A stretch of 64,000 nucleotides of DNA from Ailanthus altissimus (GCA_946807835.1 OX327697.1:18548001-18612000); one strand, 5' to 3'; positions 1 through 12,499 are shown, numbered from the stretch's first letter. Notes: generated by a model from the letters alone, not told the origin. A program made the numbers and translations.

Positions 1-474
1 GGAGAATGTTTATTCCAAGTGCTAAGTTGCCATCACTTCGGCTTAAAGCTTTTGTCGTAGGTTCAAATTAATAGAGGAACCCTCTATACATCGAGAGCTT
101 TCCAAAGATTATAATCATCTCTATGGCTAGTATCGAGGCTAGTCTGCTAGGCACTATAATAATGAGCCTCATCTTATTAACCATGATTCTATTATAAAGG
201 GAGCTTCTAAAACGGATCCTAATACTACCTCTTTTCTTAGGGATTCTTCTTATGTTGGAGCAAATGAATGATTTTTTTGTACTTTCCTTTTTTTTTTTAA
301 TTTGTAGATGCTTATATAGTTGGTCTTGTACTTAAAATTTTGTAATAATGAAAATATTCTTCTTCTTATACTTATTTTTGGTTGAATGAATGCATTTCTC
401 TTCTGCTTGTTTTCGTTCAATTTTAGGACGTTAAGACTTGAATTTCTTTATTATTATAAGGAATAAGAGAAAGA
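1..474. other. AT-rich flank of retrotransposon array, no gene
   Basis: No open frame of note on either strand. The text is T-rich and resembles the tandem units to its right only loosely, for example phrases such as 'ggaaccctct'. It is probably more of the 3' untranslated part of the minus-strand gypsy element whose pol lies at 1.8-3.4 kb. The expected 3' LTR would be further left, outside the window. Confidence 0.4.
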
Positions 475-1640
475 TGGTGAGAATGATTTTCCTCTCGGCC
501 CCTTGTTTTTATTCTGTAATGTTATGATCTATATATGTTTTGTCTATTAAGGTATAAGAGGAAGTGGTAGGAACTCTTTCCCTACTGGATCTTTTCTTTA
601 GCTCTGAAATGTTGGAATTCTTGTTTCTTTTTCTATTAAAGAAGAAGAGGAAAATGTTGAAACTCTTTCCTCTTGGCCTTTTTATCTGGTATTGGAATAT
701 TAGAATCTAGATCTTTTTTTCTTCTATGGGATAAGAGAGAGATGGTGGAAACTTATAACCCTCGGCCTTTTTTTTTCCTAATTCTAGAACATTAGAATTT
801 GGATCTCTTGTTCTACTAAAGGATAAAGGGAAGTTTGTAGGAACCCTCTCCTATTGACCCTTTTCTTATTTTAGAACGTTAGAATCTAGATCTTTTTTTT
901 CTTCCAAAGGACGAAAGGATGGTGATAGGAATCTCTAACACCTCAGCCCTTTTTTATGGTTCTGGATCAATAGATTTATGCCTCTCGATTTTCGAATGAA
1001 TGGGGGAAAAGTGGTGAAAGCTCTAATCGCTTAGTTTTTTTTTCATTCTAGATCAATGCCTCTCAGTTTTTAAAGGAATAGGAAGGAAGATAGTGGAAGC
1101 CCTTAACCTTTCATTCTTTTCTTCTGGTTCTACATCAATAGGATATATGTCTCTTGGTTTTCGAAGGAACAAGAAAAAAATGGTGGAAGCCCCTAATCTT
1201 TTGGTCTTTTTCTTTTGATTTTAGAGGAATATATGAATTATGCCTCTTATTCTTCCTAGGGATCAGATAATGGTAGGAGAAACCTTCATCCTCTTAGCTC
1301 TTTAATTTTTTTTTCTTGAGAAAGATAGGATTTATGCCTTTTATTCTTCCAAATGTTAAAAGGAAAGTGCTAGGAAGATAGGAATGTGGTAGAAGCCTCT
1401 ATCCTCTTGGCTATTTTCTTATTATTCTGATTCTAATTCTAAGGTTCAAGATGAAGGTGCCTAGAAACTCCTTACCCTTATGTCTCTTATATTTCTGTTC
1501 CTTGGGAAGATAGGAACTATGCTTCTTGTTCTTCCAAGATTCAAGAGAAAGGTGCATGGAAACTCATATCCTCTTATCTCTTATATTTGATTTTTTAAGA
1601 AAATAAGAATTGTGCCTCTTATTCTTCCTTGTTTTTGCTA
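475..1640 (-). repeat. Degenerate tandem array, about 90-bp unit, about 13 copies
   Basis: Each unit runs roughly 'aaggataagagaaagatgg', then 'tggaaacccctaacccttc', then 'ggcccttttttctt', then 'ctagaacattagaatctag'. The recurring 'ggcctttt'-like anchor falls near 495, 585, 673, 763, 855, 942, 1033, 1110, 1199, 1294, 1405, 1478 and 1572, so spacing is mostly 73-111 bp. Units differ by many substitutions and small indels, so the array is old. It sits immediately 3' of the decayed gypsy pol, which is read leftward. That is the place where Tat/Ogre-type retrotransposons are known to carry tandem repeats between pol and the 3' LTR. Confidence 0.75.
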
Positions 1641-1799
1641 TTGTTAATGTCATGATCAAGAAATTATAGATAATAATCTTTTTATTAAAAAAAATATGAA
1701 TCTAGTTACTTGAAAAGCAAATAATAATCAAATGATGTTTTACACATAGAATCTTTTCAACTTTGATATGTTCCACGCGATAGGTATGTCCTCTCCTTT

Positions 1800-3400
1800 C
1801 ATGGTTTACAATAGGTATGCTCCTCAATCTAGCTTCTTTAGAACTTTGTAGGGTCCTTTCCAAGTTTCACCCATCTTTTCTGCATTTTCTCTTTATTGAT
1901 ATCTAGTGCTTCTCTTAACATTAAATCTCTTTTTTCGATGGCTCGCTTCCTGATTTTGTGTTCGGTCTACTTTTTATTCTTATCTTGTTTATTAATGCGT
2001 GGATCGATGTTATGTCTCGTGCTTCATCTGTTAAATCTTTTGCAAGTGTCAGAGCTTTTTCATTTAAAATTCAAGTCTACTATCCTCGTTCTAAGCGTTA
2101 TGAGAAATGCTTCCATTGGTAGAACTGCCTCTGTTCCACATAATAGAGTACAAGGTAAATTTCCTATGGATTTGTTTTATGTCATTACCTAGGCTCAAAG
2201 AAAACTAGTAGTTCATTTAGCCACTTTCCTTTCTTATGTTTGAGTCACTTTTTTAAGAGGTAAAAATGGTTTTGTTCATGATTTCTGCTTGTCCATTACC
2301 TTGGGGTAGCTTCTGAAGGAAAACTTTTGCTTGATGTTGTATGTGTTAAATAAAGCTATTACTATATGATATGTGAAATGCTTCATATTATTGGAGACTA
2401 GTACTTGTGGCATCCCAAATCTTGTTATAATATTAACCAAAATGAACTTTTTTACCATTGATCTATTAATGTTGCTATAAAATTCTACTTCCACTCATTT
2501 AGTGAAGTGATCAATGGCTAGTAGCACGAATCTCTTTCCTTCTATTGTAGAAGGCAGTGATCTAAAAATATCTATCTCCTATTGGATGAAAGGCCATGGG
2601 CTGAAAACTGTGTGTAAGCTATCAGTAGGAAAGTGTATAAGTAGGACATATTTCTGGCACTTTTCACATTTCTTAAATATTTAGAGCTTCTCTCAGGGTG
2701 GGCTAGTAGTATCCCTATCTCAAGATCTTGTGCGCAAGTGTCCACCCACTGGAATGGTATCCATAGGCTTCCTCATGTACTTCTTCTAGAATTTTTTACC
2801 ATTCCTCTTTGGATATGCATATGAGGTATACTCTTGAAAATGCTCATCTGTACAATGCTTCTTTGTGAATGGTGAATCTTCTTACTTTGCTCTTTAACTT
2901 TTGAGCTTTTTTCGTATCGCTTAGAAGTTTTCCATCTTTCAGGTACTCTATATAGGGTGCCATCGAATTCTAAGGGGTGGCTACTTTTATGCATCCTATC
3001 TCTATAAGGTTTATTGTTGCTTTTTCCTCTATCATGGCTCTTTCTCTAGTTATGAGTGGAACCAATTTGAATATCGATGTATCTAATACTTCTTTGGTTA
3101 ATCTGTCTACCTTTATATTCTAGTTGCTAAGTAATTGGTTGATAGTGACTTCTTCCAATTATTGGGCTATCATTTTTGCTTGTTATAGGTAACTCTTCAT
3201 CCTTTCTTCTTTTATTGTGTATTCACCTTTCCATTGGAAAGTGGTAAGCACTGAATTGATGTATCTTTGTAGCCTTTTAATCATCAATTGATGTACCATG
3301 GTCAATCCTTCTATTAATGCTTTATACTCTACTTTATTACTGGATGTTGCTTATAGTGATTTAGTTATGTGTTCTAAGATGAGCCCTTCCAAACTTCTAA
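1800..3400 (-). pseudogene. Decayed Ty3/gypsy pol (RNase H, zinc finger, integrase), Tat-like
   Basis: Read on the minus strand, pol pieces occur in the normal order. Near 3250-3345 is an RNase H segment (NKVEYKALIEGL, then a GEY...KEERM stretch) of the extra RNase H kind found in Tat-lineage elements. Near 2700-2950 is the linker before the H2C2 zinc finger (KVRRFTIHKEALYR). Near 2290-2440 is an integrase core piece (ITRFGMPQVLVSNNMKHF, then NTYNIKQKFS), followed by GTEAVLPMEAFL near 2110-2150. Near 1825-1875 is the end of pol (GETWKGPYKVLKKLD). Several stops and frame changes interrupt it, so it cannot encode a working protein. The domain calls rest on motif recognition; the lineage is an inference from the RNase H type and the 3' tandem array. 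Confidence 0.8.
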
Positions 3401-3540
3401 TTCTAATCCTGATGCTTAATCTGTTAGTAAACCCTAATTATATCTATAATTTCTCCACGATATTTCAAGTGATGAGAATAAGTATTATAATTATTAAAAT
3501 TCAAAGGTTAAGAGTTACAAGAATGTACGAGAAGGAATAA

Positions 3541-5322
3541 ATTTCCTATGCTTAAGTACAAGAATGTGTCAAGGTTATGAAATTATATATATTTACATAT
3601 TACTTAATAACATTTGAACAAAATTAAGTATTACTTGAATACTCAAAATCTATATAATTTTAACATATTCAATACATTGGCGGCCTTATTATTATTTTAT
3701 TAAACCTAATGTGTATTATAGAAATTTAATCTACTTTAAACTCTTGAAAGTAAAGACTATGATTTGCCTATAAATTGATAAATTTTGAAGGCGTCAATGA
3801 ATATGGGCAATTATAAATCCTCCGTCTATATGACTTATGAGATAGAAGCTAGTGCTTATATTTTATATATTGGTGGAGATATATTTTATTGCAGATCGAA
3901 TGAATTATCTTTCAAAAGCAAATCGTTCACCTCGTAAAAGCATGTTCTGGCCTAAATGGATGATTAACATTTCAAATATCTTTCAATAAAATTATTCTAT
4001 TTTATTTATTATTATACTATGATTAAATATCAAAGTGGGATTGTTTCAAATATATATATATATATATATATCAAAGTGGGATAAGTAGGTAATTGGTCTA
4101 ATAGATGATATCGCAATAGAGTTGTTAACTAAATTTTATAAAGTTAGAGTTGAATTTGGTCAATCCTCTCATGCAAATCACTGAATAGAAGATCAATGAT
4201 TTGAAGTTGAGGAAGAGGGGATTATGCCTAAAAGATAAAATAAGAGTGATGGTAACTCCATTTATTTGAATGAATATTCCATGAAGTAGATTCACAGGGG
4301 TATATAACAAGTCACTTGTTGTCTTGTAGTGCTACTACCTTTATAATTTTGAGTTCTCTCTAAGACAAGATAATACATAATTGTAGTGAAAAAAGTTGAT
4401 ATTTATACCCTTAAAGAACTCTATAATCCAATATTGCATTGTGATGTGTTTAAATTACAAAACATACGTAATGGAGATTCACCTATATGAGTATAGAATT
4501 GGGTCGATTTTTATAAGAGCTTAGTCAAGCATCTTTTGGCACTCATAAATTCCAATTAAGCACTAGGGTCATAACTAGTCTTCTAACTCAAGCACCATTG
4601 GTTCGTAAAAACTTTATATTTCACCAAGTTCCTGTGAAATATGATTAATTGTGCAATAGTTGGTTAATAGCACAAAAAGAATTTATATATATATATATTG
4701 AGTTCTATAAAATTTTCGGTATTATTTGTGTATTTTGAAATATAAGAGGATGTTAAATATTTAATCATGCTATTTTGAAATGCACAATATATTAATTGTA
4801 ATAATTAAATTGGATGATACGTTTTCAAGAAAACTTTGAAAAAAGTTAGCATTCTTTCATATAATATATGAATACAACTATTTATAACCCTGTTCATTTA
4901 AAAATGTGACAATTCATTCTGAACCATTAATTAAATGTAAATTTTAATTTAATAGTCATGAATAAAAAGGCGTATATAGAGAATTATGTCCTAAATGAAA
5001 GGATATTTATCATCTATAAATAGAAGCCACATCTTTACCAAAATGAAGAGAGTGAAACAGTTATCCTATGGTTATGTATTTGGGAGTGTGCCCTTATAAA
5101 ACTCAATTCATAATATAAAAATAGGTAAAAAGTAACACTAAATGATAGCATAACTAATGGTAGGAGGGCAACAAGATATTTTAGAACTGATATAGGATGA
5201 TAAGGTATTAAGCCAAATTGATGGGAAAATGAGCTTTTTTAATTAAAATATTTGTTTTTATTGATGAAACATATTGTACTGTTATATCTTTTTTTTTATC
5301 TTTCATTAGATTCACCTATATT
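3541..5322. other. AT-rich intergenic DNA, no gene seen
   Basis: No convincing coding sequence on either strand; short frames here have no recognisable protein. It holds an (AT)n microsatellite at 4050-4070, flanked on both sides by the phrase 'atcaaagtggga'. The left part may be more upstream gypsy sequence too decayed to recognise. Confidence 0.6.
4050..4070. repeat. (AT)n microsatellite
   Basis: About ten AT dinucleotides in AT-rich intergenic DNA. The 12-base phrase 'atcaaagtggga' stands both before and after the tract. Confidence 0.85.
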
Positions 5323-5701
5323 TGATGCAACATGAAAGTGATATTAGATGTCATTCTAGTATACGTTGCAAATCTACATGAAAATATAACTCTTATAAAA
5401 AGAGGGACATCGAATTCACAATAAAGATAGATCCTAAAGAAAAATATAATTGAAATATTATTAATAAGACAATTGATTAAAAGTTATAAATAATAAGCAT
5501 ATTTTTATAGTAATAAATTATTTAATCTTAAATAAATAATAAATCTTAATTATTAAAGAATAAATGCTAATAACTAAATAAATTAGATTTTTTTTCTAAA
5601 ACTATAACTAAAATGGGAATAATAACTTTACTAAAATAATAATATCAAATCATCTCAAATAATAATTTCTAAAATAATATACCCTTAGTTTCTATCCTAC
5701 A
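5323..5701 (-). repeat. 3' LTR of the gag-only element
   Basis: About 380 bp. Read on the minus strand it starts TGTAGGATAG and ends near TTGCATCA. It shares long blocks with 8143-8495, such as 'gattaaaagttataaata' and 'aataactaaataaatta'. The two LTRs have clearly diverged, so the insertion is not recent. Confidence 0.7.
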
Positions 5702-6589
5702 TTAGTTCTCTTTTCCTGCGAAAGAAACTTGTCCTCAAGGTTTGCTACAAAGAAATGATTATTAGGAGGATGAAACTTATAGTAAATTATTACATTGATA
5801 CTTTGTAACTTAAACATATAGTCCTTATAGACCATCTTGTTTGAAATTTGAAAAAAAAAAAACTTTATTCTTTTCTTGCTTTTGGTAGTGACTCTTCTAT
5901 GGAACTATTTTTTCATAACAAAATCATCATTAAATCTTTCTTGAAATTTTTTTGTGTGGCTCGATGTGCACTCCAATTGACTTCACTTTTCCATATGTTT
6001 CTCTTTCAAGAGTAATTTTTTTATCCTTAACTTGGATTGGTAAAATTATATTAATCATCGATGAATTTTCTTAAATTTAATCTTTCTGCACAATCTCAAC
6101 AATGTTATTAGTTTCAATTCTTAAATCATGAACAATTGATACCTTTACATATGAAATCTAAGGCATTTCTTCAATCTCTTTATAAATGTCATATGGAATC
6201 TCGTGCATATTTTTTGTCACTTTATTAGAATTAGTATAAATATCATGCATATCTTTTATAACTTAATTCAAATCATCAGATATCTCATGCACATATTCAA
6301 CTTTAAGTACAATCTTTTTTCCAATAGTGTTTGTTAAAGTGTGCAGCTTAAAAGCTATTTCTTCTTTTGAGATTTTGAACAAATATTCAGGCACTTCAAA
6401 ATTTTTAAGAATAACATTTATCTCTTAGACAATACATGAACCTTATCAATAAAAAGTTTCTCTTTGCGCATATAGTTCTTAAATAAGTCTGTTGCTTATG
6501 CTCTAACATGTGCTTCAACTTCTACATATTTGACGGCAAGAGTGAGATTTTGTAGTGAAAGCTTGATTAACGTTTGAATGTCAAATCTC

Positions 6590-6780
6590 ATGTTGTGGTT
6601 GTGATGGAATCAATTTCTTCAATGCTTGATTCTTTTTTCCTTTAATTTTTGATTCAATTCATGAGGCTAATTTATCAAAATAGTTATGGGTGATCATCGA
6701 CTATAAAGGAATTCTTTCTTTACTATTGGCATGTAATCCTTCCATAAATTTTATAATCAACTTATCGTCTTTTTTAAAAA
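6590..6780 (-). pseudogene. Gag-like remnant inside the LTR element
   Basis: On the minus strand a frame reads LIIKFMEGLHANSKERIPL followed by a stop, then SMITHNYFDKLAS, another stop, and a lysine-rich stretch. The pattern of a 'FMEGL...R' helix followed by a 'THNYFDKLA' helix fits retrotransposon gag proteins. It has several stops and is not functional. Which Ty3/gypsy lineage it belongs to cannot be told by eye. Confidence 0.55.
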
Positions 6781-8142
6781 AATTCACATAAGCATGATAG
6801 CATCATAACTTAGAATTATAAACTTGGACAGAGTTCATACATTGTTGATAATTATTAAACTTGTGAAGTATCATCTCAATATAATCTCATTGAATAAATT
6901 CTTATTGTATCTTTCTTCTCATTCTATGCCATACTTGAATTTTCTTCTCATCTCAATATAATCCCATTGAATAAATGCTTATTGTATCTTTTTTCTCATT
7001 ATATGCCATACTTGGATTTTGTCCCTACCTTATTATACTCGTGATGCTTGTAATCTTTTTCACTAGTCTAATACGTGTCTAGTTAACTTATAAGAAACAC
7101 ACTCGACTTATTTTTAAAAACATGATTAAAGATAAAATCTTCAATCTCAAAATCCATTCAAACAAATTTTAAGGATTATGACACTACCATTAAATTTCCA
7201 AATATCATCATCAAATTTCCAAATGTCATTCACTCTTTTTGTTGTTTCTCAACTCTCTTCTTTTCCCTTTTTTTCTCTTTTTTTTAACTCATCAATTTTT
7301 CACCCACTCTTTTTTTTATATATTTTTCAACTTCTTCTTCACTTTTTTTAATAATTTTTTTAACTTCTTCTTCACTTTTTTTAAAAAAAATTTCAATGCT
7401 TAGAAATTTTCTTTTTTTTAAACAAATAGGATAAAATAAAACTAAAAGAATAAAAGGGTAAAATATGAATTTAACCTTGACTATTATTTGTTATTTTTGG
7501 CTATTAGTGACCGAAAAGTAGCCGGTTCTGGTTCGATCTGAAACATTAGAAGATGGTGAGTATAATGATACTGATGGCATAGATCGAAAAATGGCGGACT
7601 GATCAGTAAACTGAAACAAAGTGGCAGTTGAAAAGTAAGTTGCCCAAATCTAGTAATCGACACGCTTGATGGGAACAAAGACTGACTAGAATCAAAGTAT
7701 AGAGATTTGAGAATCGTTCTCTAATGGCAGTGAATCCATACACGCAACAGCTAAGGTAGATCAAGCAGTGGAGTTCGTGGGATCTAATGGCAGTTTGGCG
7801 ACGATTTGGTTGGTTCTTAGCCTCAGTTTAGGGTTTGGACAATTGGCCTTTTTTGAATTGATTAAAGGCCTGATTAGTGGCAAACGGCGATAAGTGCGAC
7901 AGCGATGGGCAATGACTAGGGTTTTATGATAACTCTTTTTTTTCAATTTTTTATATCTTTTCTGCTTCTTCTTTTCTCAATTTTTTTTTGATTTTTTTGT
8001 TTATGCTTAAACGCAAAAAATAAAAAAAAATTATTTCTTTTAAGAGATGAAAATTGCAGTGGTTTGAATTTGGTGTTTAGATGGGTAATAACGGTCTAGG
8101 AGAGCCATTGTGTCTAGCACAGAAATAACTTCTGATACCACT

Positions 8143-8495
8143 TGACACAACACATCAGCAATATTAGATGCAATTCTTGCATATATCTCGAATCCACGAA
8201 AAAATATAACTTTCATAGAGAGAGAAGTGTTGAATTCACAACAAAAATAAGTCTAAAAAAAAAATATAACTAAAATATTATTAATAATATTATTGATTAA
8301 AAGTTATAAATAAGAAGCCTATTTATAATAATAGATTCTCTAATTCTAAATAAACAATAATTCCTAATAACTAAATAAATTATACTTTTCTTAAAATTTA
8401 ATTAAAATACAAATAATCTTTCTATTAAAATAAAAATATCAAATCATACTCAAAAAATATTTTAAAATAATCTACCCATAATTTTTATCCCACAT
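8143..8495 (-). repeat. 5' LTR of the gag-only element
   Basis: About 353 bp. Read on the minus strand it starts TGTGGGATAA and ends GTTGTGTCA, two bases before the Met-tRNA primer site at 8131-8140. It lies about 200-300 bp upstream of the EMG1 promoter elements and points away from that gene. Confidence 0.7.
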
Positions 8496-8699
8496 CTATG
8501 TTACTCTTAAAAAGATCAGTTTCACCTATATTACTAAAGTTCGTTGAAAAAAAAAAAATTATTCATAAATTTGTTCAAAAGGAAAATTATGTATTTTTAG
8601 TTTTGCCCGGTCCAAAATTAAAAGCTAAATAAGCCACTTTCAAATGGACTTGGAAATTAGGTAGGCGTGGGAACAGAGCCAGAGAGCCGAATGTGAACC

Positions 8700-8799
8700 C
8701 AGGCCCATGAGATTGCTTTGAAATATTTTGACGTCCAAATCAAATTTTCGCCGTTTTCTCACAACAAACCGCTCTGCCACTCTAGGGTTTCTGCTTCAG
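8700..8799 (+). promoter_or_regulatory. EMG1 promoter and 5' leader: site II motif, telo-box, leader exon
   Basis: A site II element is present at 8702-8709 (GGCCCATG; TGGGCC on the other strand), and a telo-box at 8783-8790 (TAGGGTTT, i.e. AAACCCTA). This pair is a known signature of plant ribosomal-protein and ribosome-biogenesis promoters, which fits the gene downstream. A likely non-coding first exon ends at 8799 with a donor (CAG^GTACTC). The leader intron then runs to an acceptor shortly before the ATG at 9292, perhaps the AG at 9264-9265. Confidence 0.6.
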
Positions 8800-9291
8800 G
8801 TACTCTCTTTCTCAAATACGTACAATATAAGCGCATTCACATACATGAATATGGCTTTGCTTTACTCACTACCAGGATAGAATTCATCCAATATTCTGCA
8901 ACTTTATCGCTATTTTCTCTTTAAAGTATGAACTATTTTTTCCTCTGTTTCTGTCTCTTGTTGGGTATATTTCGTTTTAGTTTTTTTTCTTTTTCTTTTT
9001 TGAGATGATAAGATAGTTCCTGGAATTTTTGTTCGAATATATTGTTTCCTTTCTAGTTTTATATGTTTTAATTGCATGCGTTAATGCTATTTCTGGTGGT
9101 TCTGAGTTGTCTCGCATCCACACATGTTTGTGCGCCTGATATAAAATCGATTCTTTTCCCCTAGAAAACTAATTTATCTGAAATTGTTGCATTAAAACGA
9201 AAAACAGTATGTAGAGTTTGTGCTCGCTTATATATATATTTTTTTGAATTGTTTACTGTGTCAAGGTTTATTTCGTTTGAGCAAAAAAAAT

Positions 9292-11216
9292 ATGGTGAGG
9301 CCTTATTCGATGAAAGGGCAGAAAAGAAAGAAGAAGACAGATGAAAAATACAATAGAGAAAAGGAAGAAGAAGAAGAAGTAGAAGAACAATCAAATGAGA
9401 TGGGAAAGAAAGCTAAGTTGGACAGTACGTTACAAAACGATTACAAGAATGATGAAGAAGAAGAAGAAGAAGCAGTGGTACATGAAATGGAAGGTATACC
9501 AAATGCCCCAAGTAATCAAAATACCAAGAAACCCGGAGTTATATTTGTTCTCGAGAAAGCTTCACTTGAAGTTGCAAAAGTTGGAAAGGTCTCTACCCTA
9601 AACCTCGTTTCAAGTAGATATATATAGATATATGTATATGTTGTTAGACACACACTATGGGCAAAGTAATTTTTGTCTTGTCTTGGATTTTCGGCCCGGA
9701 GGGTTAAAGTTCTAAAGAATTTCTTTATGGGTTCTACATATATGCAGAGCTACCAGATATTAAATTCTGATGATCATGCGAATTTCTTGCGGCGAAATAA
9801 CAAAAATCCAGCTGATTACAGGCCTGACATTGTTCATCAGGTCTGTAGAATCTTACTTTGTTCCTTGAGATGACTATAATAACAGTTCCCCATCTCTTCA
9901 TAAATATATTTCTTTTCAAAATTGAAGTGTGATAATGTTTCTAGTTATGTTATCTTAACCTTTTTTTTTAAATATTTTTCAGATTTTCTTTTCTAGCAAT
10001 AAATGATAGTAATCCTAATTAACATTTGTGTTTAGGCTCTACTCTCAATTTTAGACAGCCCACTAACTAAGGCTGGGAGGTTGCGAGCTGTGTATGTTAA
10101 AACCGATAAAGGTGTTCTTTTTGAAGTTAAACCACATGTTCGTCTACCAAGGACATATAAGCGTTTTGCTGGTATAATGTGTAAGTTCAGCTAGTCTCAA
10201 CTCAATCAATCTTCATGTGCTTTTCATTGCCTTTTACTCTGATGAGGTTCACTATTTTGTTATTTTAACTTATTTAAAATTTATGCAGTGCAGCTGTTGC
10301 AAAAACTAAGCATAACTGCTGTTGGTAAGCGTGAGAAATTATTGCGTGTGATCAAGAACCCTGTTACCCAGTATTTACCCTTAAACTCAAGAAAGATAGG
10401 TTAGTTTAAGTTTTTTCTTAATTTTCTCATGTTATTTGCTATAACAAGATGTCTGAAGGTATTTGATTGCATATCAGGTCTCTCATATAGTTCAGAAAAG
10501 TTGGTGAAGATGAGGAATTATGTGGCTACTATCAGTAATGATGTGGACCCTGTTTTTGTGGTATGCCCAGCAGTAACATCTGCTTGTATATATAGTAACG
10601 TGCCTTTGTATTTGTATTTGTATTTTGTCTGATTTAAACTTGTATCATTTCTGATCTATCACCCATTTCAGGTTGGGGCAATGGCACATGGGAAAATCGA
10701 TACTGAATATACAGATGATTTCATTGCAAGTAAGTTCATTGCGCATTTCCTTTTTCTGGTTTAGATAATTCCTTTTTCTTCTTCTTTTGGAAATCCTAAT
10801 TGCATATTAGTCTCCGTATGCAATTTTTTTTTTTTGGGTGCTAATTTTGTCGGCATGTTCTAGTGACCTGTTCGGAGAAACCATTGAGTTGTAGCTAAAA
10901 CCTTTGTTTTGTTAAAAGAATTCCCTCTGCTTTTTGGACTGCCTCCAATAAGAACTCCATGCCCCATCATTGCCAGTCAAGTGAATTGAATGCAATTGAA
11001 GAGCCATAATCTGTAGCTTTCCCTATCATTGTAGATGTCTTATACAAAATATATTGTGCTAGTATGTTGTATTCTTTAATATCATCTGGGAGCTGGAACT
11101 ATAAATTTTTTTCTTATCTATTGTTATTTTTCACAGTTTCTGGCTATCCAATGAGTGCTGCCCGATGCATCTCAAGGATTTGTGAGGCTTTGGAGGATAA
11201 ATGGGACCTATTGTAA
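9292..11216 (+). CDS. EMG1: EMG1/NEP1 rRNA small-subunit pseudouridine N1-methyltransferase
   Basis: This encodes the SPOUT-fold methyltransferase that methylates a conserved pseudouridine in 18S rRNA and is needed for 40S ribosome assembly in the nucleolus. Coding exons are 9292-9588, 9748-9840, 10036-10180, 10289-10399, 10478-10560, 10672-10729 and 11137-11216. All junctions are GT-AG and the frame is open throughout: 867 nt, 288 aa. The N-terminal ~75 residues are basic, then acidic (KGQKRKKK followed by two Glu runs encoded by GAA repeats), as in other plant EMG1 proteins. The enzyme core starts near residue 80 ([18 protein letters not shown]). It contains the RPDIVHQALL stretch, [39 protein letters not shown] and [13 protein letters not shown], and ends with [19 protein letters not shown]. 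The start codon was chosen because MVRPY opens the family-like basic tail, although the frame is open upstream. It converges with the kinesin gene. Confidence 0.95.
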
Positions 11217-12499
11217 AACCCATATTTTCAGTTTTCTTTTTTCCCCAGCTGCTTGTTAAAAGTACTATTATCTCTGTTAGCTGTGAATTGATGTTTAAGT
11301 TATTTGAATTTTTAAACTGATACATGTCAAGTAGAAGATGCAGGCTTCACTTGAGGATCCTTCCATGTTTTTTAGCCATATTCATAAGATTAATTATGAG
11401 TTAATGAGATAATCTTATGTGTTAATGGGATTTATGCACTAGAGCTGAGAAGTTTGTTAATAATGGTACTTTTTTCTTTTTTGGACAAAGCTAAAGGTAC
11501 TAGTTAATTATGTTTATTCAGTTGGATGAATAGCAAGAACATCGAACATCATATAAGCTTTAAGAGAATGTGCAATGCAATGGGCAAGTGTTTTTCTAGA
11601 TAGATTATGTATGTGCCAGGGGACCAAATGTCTGGCTTTTCTATATTTTGGAGAATTGATGTAAGAAACGGTTGAGTGAATAGATGAGATTGAAGAGACT
11701 CCGTAGTCAACATTGTCGATGCTGTGAATTCAGGGCTCATGGGGTTGCCCAATGCCCAGTTTTATTGGAAGACACTTCATGGTCTTATGTCAAAATCAAC
11801 TTTAATAACGGGATTTAAGAAGCATTTACTAATCACTAGCTAGGATTAATTCAATTCAGTTTCTTTTTAGGTGTAGGGTTTGCAAATGATTTATCCAGGC
11901 AGCATTATCATCATGGCTGAATATTTGGCTTGATATTTAGCAGGACACAGAGGCTTGTCCGCTGCCGATAATGCCACTGAAATCATACAATTGTGGAAAC
12001 TTATTTTGAAAGTTTTAGTTGTATTTATACGCCTTTAACATTAGCATAGAAAAGATACACCAATCCTAAGAGCCCCAATGATGAATTGTGGAGCCAACAC
12101 AACAAGAGTTGTGTTTAGTCTTATAATTTGTATTTAAAATCTTGTATATCTAAATAAATATGTAGCTGGAACTATTCAAAATTCATACAATTCCTCCAGA
12201 AAGTAAGGCATATGAAGTGTCTGGTATAATTATTTTCAAATTAGAAGAGACCATACTGATACTCTAATCTCATTCTTCATTTGGAGATGTGATATATTCT
12301 TCTTGGGATGGCTAGATTTGACCTACTGTAAAAGCCTGTTCGTGAAGACATGAGAATGATCCTATGCAGAGAAAAGATCAAACCCCATAATTCATTTCAG
12401 ATCATTAGCTTGTTCTCTATGTTTTTTAGGGGCAGTGTTACGTTGACGATCAGGATGGATGAAAATTCTTGGACGGCAAAAGAAAGGACATCAAATCCT
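11217..12499. other. Convergent 3' region between EMG1 and the kinesin gene
   Basis: This holds the 3' UTRs of both convergent genes and a short spacer. I see no further coding sequence; the frames near 11.5-11.7 kb match nothing I know. It has moderate base composition and no clear repeat. Confidence 0.6.

Larger units (their letters stand above)
5323..8495 (-). mobile_element. Non-autonomous LTR element with gag remnant (TR-GAG-like)
   Basis: Two direct repeats bound this element: the 3' LTR at about 5323-5701 and the 5' LTR at about 8143-8495, as read on the minus strand. Directly inside the 5' LTR, 8131-8140 on the minus strand reads TGGTATCAGA, the primer site for initiator Met tRNA. 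Inside the other LTR a purine tract (minus strand of about 5704-5718) fits a polypurine tract. The only coding trace is a gag-like segment near 6590-6770 (LIIKFMEGLHANSKERIPL, then SMITHNYFDKLAS), broken by stops. I see no protease, reverse transcriptase or integrase. Both outer flanks contain 'ttcacctatatt' (about 5310 and 8519), so the outer limits are uncertain by about 25 bp. Confidence 0.72.

Noticed and set aside
7484..7946. Two short minus-strand frames (64 and 61 codons) in the gag-only LTR element
   Set aside because: They match no gag or pol motif and lie in the probable untranslated leader of the element.
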